Assembly: GCA_035518095.1 (NCBI GenBank)
Contig: DATIXX010000014.1
Coordinates: 1 to 62,758, forward strand
Direction: 5' to 3'
Origin: Burkholderiales bacterium
GTDB taxonomy: Bacteria > Pseudomonadota > Gammaproteobacteria > Burkholderiales > JAHFRG01
Length of the DNA stretch: 62,758 nucleotides
Below are positions 1-8,116 of the stretch, in pieces. Made by a program: the position numbers and the translations under genes. The notes under the pieces are model-generated. The model made no database searches. It was not told where the DNA came from and saw only the letters and a program-made list of their open reading frames with translations. How positions within the stretch are numbered: position 1 is the stretch's first letter; each line of letters begins with the position of its first letter.

Positions 1-2
1 CG

Positions 3-58
3 TCACTTGTCACGGGTCACTTGCCACGCGTCACCCGTCACCTGTCACGGGTTACTTA
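3..58. repeat. 7-bp tandem repeat, eight degenerate units
   Basis: Eight consecutive 7-bp units follow the pattern TCACNNG, for example tcacttg, tcacggg, tcacttg, ccacgcg, tcacccg, tcacctg, tcacggg and ttactta. The last unit contains the rnhA stop codon. On the rnhA strand it reads as GTGAC-type heptads directly after the gene. It could be a slippage-prone tract, a protein-binding array or simply a low-complexity spacer. The array is cut off by the window edge, so its full length is unknown. Confidence 0.8.
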
Positions 59-504
59 TCAACCGCAGTCATCAGCGATTCGACGCCGCGATTTGCGAGG
101 TCGTCGGCGTGCTCGTTGCCTTCATCGCCGGCGTGGCCTTCCACCCAAATCCATTCGATGTCATGTCTGCCGGCCAGTTCGTCCAACTGCTTCCACAGGT
201 CTTCGTTTTTTACGGGCTTTTTATCCGCGGTGCGCCAGCCGCGTTTTTTCCAGTCGTGTATCCACTCGCTGATACCTTGCTGCACATAACGGGAGTCGGT
301 ATGCAATTTCACTTTGCAGCGGCGTTTGAGCGCGGACAAGGCCTTGATTACCGCAGTCAATTCCATGCGGTTATTGGTGGTCAGCTTTTCGCCGCCGAAA
401 AGCTCGCACGTGCTGCCGGAATACCTGAGGAGAGCGCCCCAGCCGCCGACGCCAGGATTTCCTTTGCATGCGCCGTCGGTGTAGATTTCGACCATTTTGC
501 TCAA
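52..504 (-). CDS. rnhA: Ribonuclease HI
   Basis: The 150-residue product is a cytoplasmic RNase HI, which cuts the RNA strand of RNA-DNA hybrids (R-loops, Okazaki primers). It has the normal family length and the N-terminal pattern [14 protein letters not shown] carrying the first catalytic Asp. The other acidic residues sit in [16 protein letters not shown] and [10 protein letters not shown]. The start used is a TTG one base after the stop of the upstream methyltransferase; an ATG three codons later (495) is an alternative. The TTG start aligns best with E. coli RNase HI (MLKQVEI versus MSKMVEI). Neither has a clear ribosome-binding site, so translation is probably coupled to the upstream gene. 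Confidence 0.95.
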   Translation of the reverse strand: MSKMVEIYTDGACKGNPGVGGWGALLRYSGSTCELFGGEKLTTNNRMELTAVIKALSALKRRCKVKLHTDSRYVQQGISEWIHDWKKRGWRTADKKPVKNEDLWKQLDELAGRHDIEWIWVEGHAGDEGNEHADDLANRGVESLMTAVDK

Positions 505-505
505 T

Positions 506-1267
506 TCAGCTAAATGGGTGCGGCCGGCGCGTCTTTAAATGAAATACCTTCGCCTTGGATTCGCGGCGCACCGGCGCCAGGCTCTTTTTCGGCTTCAGCG
601 CTTCATTCCAGTTTGGCTTAATGAGGCGCAATCCCTGCACGCGTTTTACCGCTTGCACGAAATACACGCCCCCCGAAATCGCCCACCAGCGGTCGCCTGC
701 CGCTTCCACAAAGCGGAAACGCCGCAGCCATTTTTCCTGCTTGAACGGCGGCACATAACAGGCGAGTCGGCCGGCAGTCATTTCGAAGCCCAGCAGCGCA
801 AGCCAGTCCTTGATCCGAGGCAGCGCGATGAAACGTCCGCGCCACGGGTATTCGCCGTTTTTACGCCGCAGTATGCGCAACATTCCCCAAAGGCTGCGTG
901 GATTGAAGCCGCAAATAATCAGCTGGCCTTCAGGCATCAGCACGCGTTCCGCTTCACGCAATATCTGGTGCGGGTTTTCGTTGAATTCGAGCACGTGCGG
1001 CAGCAGCAGCAAATCGATGCTGTTGGTTGCAAATGGCAAGCAAGGAAAATTCGCTCTCACTTTGACCGAGCCTTCGCGGTCTGCGACGAAGCGCAGCGGA
1101 ATGCGGCTCAGGCGCAGGAAATCATAAGGTCTCAGCCCCAACTGCACCGCGTTGAAGCCGAATACATCAGCCACGGCCGCATCGAAAAACGACTGCTCCT
1201 GCTGCAGCAAATATTGGCCAAGCGGCGTCTCAAACCAATCATCCAGGCTCTGCGTTGACTTTTGCAT
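506..1267 (-). CDS. SAM-dependent methyltransferase, YafS-like
   Basis: This 253-residue protein is a class I SAM-dependent methyltransferase. The region [22 protein letters not shown] followed by [17 protein letters not shown] and [21 protein letters not shown] matches the methyltransferase-11 fold, with the usual post-motif loop. Its substrate cannot be read from the sequence. It is transcribed with rnhA (one base between them) and diverges from gloB, an arrangement also found in E. coli around yafS. The C-terminus is lysine- and arginine-rich. The family call is firm; the function is unknown. Confidence 0.85.
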   Translation of the reverse strand: MQKSTQSLDDWFETPLGQYLLQQEQSFFDAAVADVFGFNAVQLGLRPYDFLRLSRIPLRFVADREGSVKVRANFPCLPFATNSIDLLLLPHVLEFNENPHQILREAERVLMPEGQLIICGFNPRSLWGMLRILRRKNGEYPWRGRFIALPRIKDWLALLGFEMTAGRLACYVPPFKQEKWLRRFRFVEAAGDRWWAISGGVYFVQAVKRVQGLRLIKPNWNEALKPKKSLAPVRRESKAKVFHLKTRRPHPFS

Positions 1268-1289
1268 TCTTTAACCCTAATGATATGTA

Positions 1290-2066
1290 ATGAACAACGT
1301 GACTGTGGTCCCGATTCCCGCCTTCAAGGATAATTATATATGGCTGATGCGCAACCAGCGCGTCGCCGCGGTAGTCGATCCCGGGGACGCATCACCGGTG
1401 CTAGCCTACCTCAGGCGCGAAAAACTGGAGCTCGCGGCCATCCTCAACACGCATCACCACGCCGACCATGTCGGCGGCAACGCCGGCCTGCTCGCTGAAT
1501 TTCGCGTCCCCGTTTACGGCCCGCGCAATGAATCGATTCCCGAAGTCACGAATCGGCTGGGGGAAGGCGATCGCGCAACTCTGCCTTCGCTAGGACTGGA
1601 ATTTAAGGTGCTGGATATCCCAGGCCACACCGCAGGCCATATTGCGTATTATGGCGCAAACCTGTTGTTTTGTGGCGACACGCTGTTTGCATGCGGATGC
1701 GGAAAATTATTCGAGGGAACCGCGCAGCAAATGTATGCGTCTCTGCAAAAGCTTGCGAGTCTGCCGGACGCAACGCTGGTGTACTGCGGGCACGAATATA
1801 CGCTCGCCAACATTGCATTTGCAAAAGCCGCAGAACCGCAGAACACGATTTTAGAAAAGCTTGAAACCAAGGTGCGGGAGTTGCGGGATTTGAACATGCC
1901 CACCCTGCCGTCGGATATTGGACTGGAAAAGGCAACCAATCCCTTTTTGCGCTGCAACAATCCCGGGATCGCGCGTAATGCAAGCCGGGCTGCGGGTAAA
2001 AAACTGACCGATCCGGTGTCGGTATTCGCTGCAATCCGCGAATGGAAGAATAATTTTACTATTTGA
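1290..2066 (+). CDS. gloB: Hydroxyacylglutathione hydrolase (glyoxalase II)
   Basis: The 258-residue metallo-beta-lactamase-fold enzyme hydrolyses S-lactoylglutathione to lactate and glutathione, the second step of methylglyoxal detoxification. The binuclear metal signature THHHADHVGGN lies near residue 51. Further ligands are in PGHTAGHI, FCGDTLFACGCGKLFEG and YCGHEYTLAN. Length and the N-terminal pattern IPAFKDNYIW are typical of proteobacterial GloB, which supports the ATG used. It is divergent from the methyltransferase-rnhA pair with only 22 bp between, so the promoters must overlap. Confidence 0.96.
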   Translation: MNNVTVVPIPAFKDNYIWLMRNQRVAAVVDPGDASPVLAYLRREKLELAAILNTHHHADHVGGNAGLLAEFRVPVYGPRNESIPEVTNRLGEGDRATLPSLGLEFKVLDIPGHTAGHIAYYGANLLFCGDTLFACGCGKLFEGTAQQMYASLQKLASLPDATLVYCGHEYTLANIAFAKAAEPQNTILEKLETKVRELRDLNMPTLPSDIGLEKATNPFLRCNNPGIARNASRAAGKKLTDPVSVFAAIREWKNNFTI

Positions 2067-2137
2067 TAAATTTGAGGTTGACGCGCCTTGCGACCCTTGG
2101 TTACCATCGTACCGTTTGATTTTAACCTTGGGTATTC

Positions 2138-3682
2138 ATGCCTTGTAAATCGGCATTTTTCGTTGCGGCGGCGCTTTTTTTGCTTCACACCGTAGCCTGG
2201 GGTGAAGCAAATTTGGCATTTATAAGCGGCACCGCCAGCCCACAAGCTACCACCACCCGCACGAGTCCTCTCCCAAAAGATATCCAGCAAGCGCAACCGA
2301 GTGCAGCGGCGCCCGATGCGTCACGCGTCACAGTATCCGCCGTGCCGGAACCCGTTCCGGCGGACGCCGGTGCGACGCTTAGCCCGCAGCCTGTAAGGTC
2401 ACAGACCAAAGCGGCCAGTATGCCGGAACCTGCACCATCCGATACTGCTACGACCTCTGCGCCACAGGGCGCGCCGACCTCGCCGGAGCCCATTTCTTCA
2501 GACCAAGGTACGGCGCCTGCGCCGGTTCCGCCTGCGGCCGACGCCCACACGACGGCCCCGGCGGATCCCGGTTCATCACAAACTGAGTCACCCAGTGCGG
2601 CGAATTCCGAACAGTCGGATAGCGACGGGGACGCCGCACAACAAGCGGACGCATCGGATAGCGACCTCTGGGATCGCATTCGCAGCGGTTTCGGCTTGCC
2701 GGATTCGGACAGTCCATTGGTTGCCAGGCATGAGAACTGGTACCGGCGGCACCCGGATTATACGGAACGCATGATGGACCGCAGCAAGCTCTACCTCTAC
2801 TACATCGTCGAACAAGTGCAAAAACGCGGTATGCCCACGGAGATCGCACTGCTGCCAATGATAGAAAGCGCATACGTACCCACAGCCGTTTCACGGAGAA
2901 AAGCGTCCGGGATCTGGCAATTCATTCCCGGCACGGGAAAAAAATACGGATTGGAGCAGGATTGGTGGTATGACGGCCGGCGCGATGTGATCGAAGCGAC
3001 GCAGGCTGCACTGGATTATTTGCAGACCCTTTACAATGAGTTTGGAACCTGGGAATTGGCGCTCGCCGCATATAACTGCGGTGAGAAGAAAGTCGCCCGC
3101 CTGCTGGCATACAACAAGGCAAGAGGTCTGCCGCAGGATTATCAGAGCCTGAAGAAATTGCCGCGCGAAACGCGGAATTATATTCCCAAGCTCATCGCCA
3201 TCAAAAACATCGTCAACGATCCAAAAGCCTTTGGGCTGAAGCTGGATGAAATCCCGAATGAGCCTTACTTCACAACCGTTTCCGCGCCTAGCCATATCGA
3301 CGTGAAGGTCGCTGCGCGGCTGGCCGACATGCCGCTGGACGAATTTGTTTCGCTCAATCCGGCTCACATCCGGCCGGTAATAAGGGGCGATTCAGCAACG
3401 CTGCTGCTGCCAGTGGACAAAGCCGATACATTCAACGAGAACTTGGAAAATCGCGATAAACCGCTCACGTCATGGCAGATTTACCGCGCCGTTAGAGGCG
3501 AGTGGCTGTACAAAATCGCGCAGCGTTTCGGCATGACCCTGGAGCGTTTGAAAAAAGTCAACGGTATACTCCCACGCAGCAGGGTCACGTCTGCCGGCCA
3601 AATTCTGCTGGTCCCTGCCGACATCGAATTTTCGATGCGGTCTTCCCGCAAGTCCTTGGGCAGCCTGCACCCCCTTTACTGA
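2138..3682 (+). CDS. mltD: Membrane-bound lytic murein transglycosylase D-like
   Basis: The 514-residue exported protein cuts the glycan strands of peptidoglycan. A signal peptide covers roughly residues 1-22, followed by a long Ala/Pro/Ser/Thr-rich, probably disordered stretch to about residue 180. The SLT domain follows, with the catalytic Glu at residue 243 (PMIESAY) and the motif ASGIWQFIPGTGKKYGL. It ends with a weak and then a clear LysM repeat (EWLYKIAQRFGMTLERLKKVNG). Unlike E. coli MltD no lipobox cysteine is seen, so it may be periplasmic rather than lipid-anchored. Its stop overlaps the convergent ABC ATPase stop by seven bases. Confidence 0.93.
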   Translation: MPCKSAFFVAAALFLLHTVAWGEANLAFISGTASPQATTTRTSPLPKDIQQAQPSAAAPDASRVTVSAVPEPVPADAGATLSPQPVRSQTKAASMPEPAPSDTATTSAPQGAPTSPEPISSDQGTAPAPVPPAADAHTTAPADPGSSQTESPSAANSEQSDSDGDAAQQADASDSDLWDRIRSGFGLPDSDSPLVARHENWYRRHPDYTERMMDRSKLYLYYIVEQVQKRGMPTEIALLPMIESAYVPTAVSRRKASGIWQFIPGTGKKYGLEQDWWYDGRRDVIEATQAALDYLQTLYNEFGTWELALAAYNCGEKKVARLLAYNKARGLPQDYQSLKKLPRETRNYIPKLIAIKNIVNDPKAFGLKLDEIPNEPYFTTVSAPSHIDVKVAARLADMPLDEFVSLNPAHIRPVIRGDSATLLLPVDKADTFNENLENRDKPLTSWQIYRAVRGEWLYKIAQRFGMTLERLKKVNGILPRSRVTSAGQILLVPADIEFSMRSSRKSLGSLHPLY

Positions 3683-5697
3683 ATCGCCGCAAGCGCCTGC
3701 GTGTATAAAAAGCAGCGCGCGCAGTGCGTGTCGCTGAAACGGCTTTCTCCGGGGTAATTGACGCGACATTGAGGCATAACGTCGGGGCAGCGCGGATGGA
3801 AGTGGCAGCCGCTCGGCGGATTCAAGGGCGAGGGCAAATCTCCCTCGAGGTGGATGATTTCACGCCGGGTGGCGCGGTCGATCACCGGCACCGCCGACAA
3901 CAATGCGCGCGTGTAGGGGTGGCGCGGATGGTTCAGTATCTCGTCTGTCTTTCCGGTTTCAACAATCCTTCCGAGATACATCACCGCCACTTCATGCGCG
4001 AGATATTCGACCACCGACATGTTGTGGGTAATGAACAGATAAGCCAGTCCGAATTTGTCCTGTAATTCTCTCAGCAGGTTTAAAATCTGCGCCTGAACTG
4101 AGACATCCAAGGCGCTGGTCGGCTCATCGCAAATGATAAGCTTCGGGTTCACCGCCAGCGCGCGCGCAATCGAAATACGCTGCCGCTGACCACCCGAAAA
4201 TTCATGCGGGTAACGCTGCCCCATCTCCTTGGACAAACCGACCTGCTCAAGTAGCATGTCCACGCGCCGCGACCGCTCTTTCGCGCCGGTAGTCGTATCC
4301 AGTGCGGTCATGCCCTCCTCGATGATGTCGGAAACCCTCATCCGCGGATTCAGCGAGGAATACGGGTCCTGAAAAATAATCTGAAATTGCGCGCGCCTTG
4401 AGCGCAGTTCGCCACGCCCAAGGCGGGTAAGATCGACTCCGTTATAGCGCACACTTCCCGATGTTACCGGAACCAGCTGCAGGATGCCTTTGCCCACGGT
4501 GGTTTTGCCGCAGCCCGATTCTCCAACCAGCGCAAGCGTGCTGCCTGTTCTGATTTCCAGAGTGACCCCGTCAACCGCTTTCACGTAGCCGGCTGTGCGC
4601 TTGAACAATCCCTTGTGCACGGGAAAATGGACCCTGAGACCGGATACATTAAGCAAATCCGACGGTGCGCCAACGGGAGAAGGACGGGCGACCACGCGCT
4701 CCGGGGCTGTTACGCCCGCCGTCTGCTCCTTGCTGTCGCTGTACAGGTGGCAGCGAACAACGTGCCCAGCAGAGGCCACGCTCCAATCCGGATCGATTCT
4801 GCGGCATTTATCCCAGGCAAAATCGCAACGCTCGGCGAAGCGGCAACCGTGGAACTCCCGGTTGAGCTGCGGTACCGTGCCTTTGATAACCTCGAGCCTT
4901 CCCACGCGCTTGGCGGTATTGGGAAGCGATGCAAAAAGCTTGCGCGAATAGGGGTGCGCTGGATTGGCAAAAAATTCTTCTGCCTTCGCCGTCTCCACGA
5001 TTTGGCCGGCATACATCACCGCGACCTTGTGCGCCACTTGCGAGACAACTCCCAAATCATGTGTGATCAGCAAAATCGCCATGCCCGTTCGCTTTTGCAA
5101 ATCGCGTATCAGGTCCAGGACCTGCGCCTGGATGGTAACGTCAAGCGCAGTGGTCGGCTCGTCTGCAATCAACAGATGCGGTTCTCCCGCCAGGGCGATC
5201 GCGATCATCACGCGCTGCTTCATGCCGCCGGAGAGCTGGAACGGATATTCGCGGGCGCGCCGCGCCGCGTCCGGGATTCCCACCGCGTCAAGCAATTCCA
5301 GGATCCGCCTGTACGCTGCGGCGCCGCGCAGATCGGTGTGCCGGTACAGCACTTCGGCGATCTGCTCCCCCACCGTAAGTACCGGATTCAGGCTCAACGC
5401 CGGCTCCTGGAAAATCATTGCCATGCGCCCGCCGCGCACGGTGCGCATCGCGATTTCCGGGAGTGAAAGCAGATTCTGTCCGTCCAGGGCAACCTCGCCC
5501 GATACAATGCGCCCCCCATCCGGCAACAGCCGCATTATGGAGAGCGCAGTCATGGATTTGCCGCAGCCGGACTCGCCCAGAAGCGCATAGGTTTCACCGC
5601 GCTCAAGCGCCAAAGACAATCCATCCACTGCGCGCACCGGCGCGCCACCGATCTCCAGCCACGTCTCGAGGTTTGAAATTTTCAACAGCGGCTGCAC
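3676..5697 (-). CDS. ABC importer double ATPase (peptide type, YejF/DppDF-like)
   Basis: A 673-residue protein carries two complete nucleotide-binding domains. The first has Walker A GESGCGKS, signature LSGGMKQRV and Walker B LLIADEPTT; the second has GESGCGKT, FSGGQRQRI and LIICDEPTS. Each is followed by the oligopeptide-type C-terminal segment with a Cys-rich motif (CRFAERCDFAWDKC and CHFHPRCPDVMPQC). It powers the importer encoded just upstream. The GTG at 5697, eight bases after the permease stop, is the likely start. A longer reading frame begins inside the permease gene, but its extra 43 residues look like frame shadow. The substrate is probably a peptide or similar; this is inference from family. 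Confidence 0.9.
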   Translation of the reverse strand: MQPLLKISNLETWLEIGGAPVRAVDGLSLALERGETYALLGESGCGKSMTALSIMRLLPDGGRIVSGEVALDGQNLLSLPEIAMRTVRGGRMAMIFQEPALSLNPVLTVGEQIAEVLYRHTDLRGAAAYRRILELLDAVGIPDAARRAREYPFQLSGGMKQRVMIAIALAGEPHLLIADEPTTALDVTIQAQVLDLIRDLQKRTGMAILLITHDLGVVSQVAHKVAVMYAGQIVETAKAEEFFANPAHPYSRKLFASLPNTAKRVGRLEVIKGTVPQLNREFHGCRFAERCDFAWDKCRRIDPDWSVASAGHVVRCHLYSDSKEQTAGVTAPERVVARPSPVGAPSDLLNVSGLRVHFPVHKGLFKRTAGYVKAVDGVTLEIRTGSTLALVGESGCGKTTVGKGILQLVPVTSGSVRYNGVDLTRLGRGELRSRRAQFQIIFQDPYSSLNPRMRVSDIIEEGMTALDTTTGAKERSRRVDMLLEQVGLSKEMGQRYPHEFSGGQRQRISIARALAVNPKLIICDEPTSALDVSVQAQILNLLRELQDKFGLAYLFITHNMSVVEYLAHEVAVMYLGRIVETGKTDEILNHPRHPYTRALLSAVPVIDRATRREIIHLEGDLPSPLNPPSGCHFHPRCPDVMPQCRVNYPGESRFSDTHCARCFLYTQALAAIQ

Positions 5698-5704
5698 GGT
5701 GGTC

Positions 5705-7135
5705 TCAGCCCTTAGGTAGGGGCGCGCTAACCGCGACTCGCACACGCGGGTCGAACGCATCGCGCACGGCATCCGCAAAGAGGTTGGCGGCGAGCACCAG
5801 CACGAACATGAAAAGGAACGCTGCAAACAGCGACCACCAGACTGGAGGTTCGCGCGCCATTTCCAGGCGGGCGCTATTAATCATGTTGCCAAAACTGATC
5901 ATAGAGGGATCCACGCCGACACCCACATAGGTGAGTACCGCTTCAGCTAGCACCAGACCGCTGAAGCTCAACACCACGGTGATCAGCACAATGTGCATAA
6001 CGTTAGGCAGAATGTGCCTCGCCATGATGCGCAGATGGGAGACCCCAAGGGCATGGGCCGCCTGGATGTATTCAAGCTCTCGCAATTTCAGAGTTTCGCC
6101 GCGCAACAGCCGGCACAGGCTGGTCCAGCTGGTGACCCCGAGGATGATGCACAGAAACAACAGGCGGACATCGGCGCGCTGGGTGATCGTAGGAAAAATC
6201 TGGGGGTGGGCATCCATGAATACCTGCATCATCAGCACTGCCGCAGCGATCAGCAATACATCGGGAATGGAACTCAATGTGGTGTAAAAGTACTGGATGC
6301 CGTCGTCCACCCAGCCTCGAAAATATCCGGCCATGATTCCCAAGACCAGGGCAAAAGGCAGCATCACCAAGGTGGTCAGCGTGCCGATTATCAATCCGGT
6401 GCGTATGCTCTTGAGCGCGAGATAAAGTACATCCTGGCCCACCTTGTCGGTGCCGAAGACGTGGTAGTGCGCGCTAAGAAACGCCACCGGAAATGCAAAC
6501 AGCATGAGAAGGGCCAGCGTGATCAGAATCGATTTCCATGGAACTTCGGTTTCCCCACGCCACAAAGCTTTGGCGGTCTCGCGGAATTCGCGCTTTCTGC
6601 GCGCTGCCACCAGCCGTACCAAAGCGCCGGAGGCCGCGCTCCACACCAGCGCAGCAACAATCAACGAGTAAAACACGCGCCAGGTGATGTCTGCGGTGCG
6701 CTCGCTCGCGGGGTGACGCAAATTCGCCCCGCCATATCTGAGGCGCGGATACTCCCTAATTTCCCTGCCGTCGGGCAGCTGAACGGTTTCCTTGGAGAAA
6801 GAGTAAGCTGCTAACGGCGCAGAGTAGGTTTTTTCAACCCGTGTGCGCAGCCCATTTACGAGAATGTCGAAAACACTCAGTGCCTCCACTGAATAAAAGC
6901 GCTTTGCGTCGTTGCTTTCGATTGGCAGCCTGACGTGAATTGAATCAAGCAAGCCAACCGCTATATAGGCCGCAAGCACCGTAGCTGCAACCATCCCGCT
7001 CTTGCTCTGCGCGACCCGCCTCCAAGGCGCCGCGAGATGCGGCCTCCCGCGCACGTACCATACAAATAGCGCGATCAGCGTGAGCAGCAGGTAGATCAAC
7101 GCATCGGTCCACAGAACAACAGGCATGAACGGCAT
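5705..7135 (-). CDS. ABC importer permease, DppC/YejE-like with long N-terminal extension
   Basis: This 476-residue inner-membrane permease has the binding-protein-dependent transport domain in its C-terminal half (GTDKVGQDVLYLALKSIRTG, and the EAA-loop region EYIQAAHALGVSHLRIMARHILPN). The family is usually about 300-340 residues. Here the first half adds extra hydrophobic segments (near residues 10-27, 48-65 and 150-172) and a polar, probably periplasmic stretch of about 80 residues in between. Its ATG overlaps the upstream permease stop as TAATG, which indicates translational coupling. It pairs with that permease to form the channel. Confidence 0.87.
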   Translation of the reverse strand: MPFMPVVLWTDALIYLLLTLIALFVWYVRGRPHLAAPWRRVAQSKSGMVAATVLAAYIAVGLLDSIHVRLPIESNDAKRFYSVEALSVFDILVNGLRTRVEKTYSAPLAAYSFSKETVQLPDGREIREYPRLRYGGANLRHPASERTADITWRVFYSLIVAALVWSAASGALVRLVAARRKREFRETAKALWRGETEVPWKSILITLALLMLFAFPVAFLSAHYHVFGTDKVGQDVLYLALKSIRTGLIIGTLTTLVMLPFALVLGIMAGYFRGWVDDGIQYFYTTLSSIPDVLLIAAAVLMMQVFMDAHPQIFPTITQRADVRLLFLCIILGVTSWTSLCRLLRGETLKLRELEYIQAAHALGVSHLRIMARHILPNVMHIVLITVVLSFSGLVLAEAVLTYVGVGVDPSMISFGNMINSARLEMAREPPVWWSLFAAFLFMFVLVLAANLFADAVRDAFDPRVRVAVSAPLPKG

Positions 7136-8112
7136 TACGCGAGCCTAACCCGCGGATCGACCACGGTATATGAAATGTCGGTCAACATCAGCCCGACAAT
7201 GTAGAGTACTGAGCCGATGAATACCATGGCGCGTACCACCGCGAAATCCTGCGAATTGATTGCGTCTATGGTGTAGCTGCCCAGTCCCGGAATGCCGAAA
7301 AACGACTCGGTGATCAAGCTTCCCAGAAACAACAGCGGAATGATTACCACGACGCCGGTCAGAATTGGAATCATGGCGTTCTTCAGCACATGCTTAAATA
7401 GCACCCGTATCTCCGACAGGCCTTTGGCACGCGCGGTGCGCACGTAATCCTTGTTGATCTCTTCCAGGAATATGGTTCGGTACCAGCGCGTGCCGCTGCC
7501 GATTCCGCTGATGACCCCGACCATTATCGGCAGTATCACGAACTTGGGCATCTCCCAGCCGAAAGCGAAACCCGAAATCGGAACCAGGTTCCAAAGTTTG
7601 CTTACTAGATATTGGCCGCCGATGATGTAAAACAATCCGGATATGGACATCATCGCCACGCATACCACCACGCCCCAGAAATCCAGGTACGTTGCGCGGA
7701 AGAACGCTATCAGCAGGGCAAAAGTAATGTTTGTCAAAAGCCCGACGATAAATACCGGCACGGCGATCGCAAGGCTGGGCCCCATACGGGTCCTGATTTC
7801 GTAGGCGATGTCGCGCCCGTCGTCCGACAGTCCGAAGTCGAAAGCGAACATCTTTACCGATTTCCCGAAGAAGATCGTGTCGGTAAACCTAGATATGCCT
7901 TGTGCGTTTGCGTTGTATAGCAGCGGCTTGTCGTAGCCGTGCTCGCGTTTCCAATTTGCGACCGCTTCGGGCGTGACGCGCTTGACGCCAAGCTGCATGC
8001 GCGCGATGTCGTCGGGCGTATTGACCACAAAAAAAAGCGCGAACGTAATAATATTGACGCCAATCAGAATCGGCACGGCGTAAGCGAGACGGCGAATTAT
8101 GTAGGTAATCAC
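7135..8112 (-). CDS. ABC importer permease, DppB/YejB-like
   Basis: The 325-residue permease has the typical N-terminus ITYIIRRLAYAVPILIGVNIITFALFF, a periplasmic loop, and the EAA-loop pattern DYVRTARAKGLSEIRVLFKHVLKNAMIPI. It ends with VDPRVRLA, as the DppB family does. The chosen start is GTG at 8112, four bases after the stop of the binding-protein gene; the reading frame continues upstream, but only as a shadow of that gene. Order and composition (binding protein, B permease, C permease, double ATPase) resemble the E. coli yejABEF importer. Confidence 0.9.
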   Translation of the reverse strand: MITYIIRRLAYAVPILIGVNIITFALFFVVNTPDDIARMQLGVKRVTPEAVANWKREHGYDKPLLYNANAQGISRFTDTIFFGKSVKMFAFDFGLSDDGRDIAYEIRTRMGPSLAIAVPVFIVGLLTNITFALLIAFFRATYLDFWGVVVCVAMMSISGLFYIIGGQYLVSKLWNLVPISGFAFGWEMPKFVILPIMVGVISGIGSGTRWYRTIFLEEINKDYVRTARAKGLSEIRVLFKHVLKNAMIPILTGVVVIIPLLFLGSLITESFFGIPGLGSYTIDAINSQDFAVVRAMVFIGSVLYIVGLMLTDISYTVVDPRVRLA

Positions 8113-8116
8113 TGCG

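Noticed and set aside
3..58. CRISPR array
   Set aside because: The 7-bp units are contiguous with no spacers, and no cas gene is nearby. No other array-like pattern was seen.
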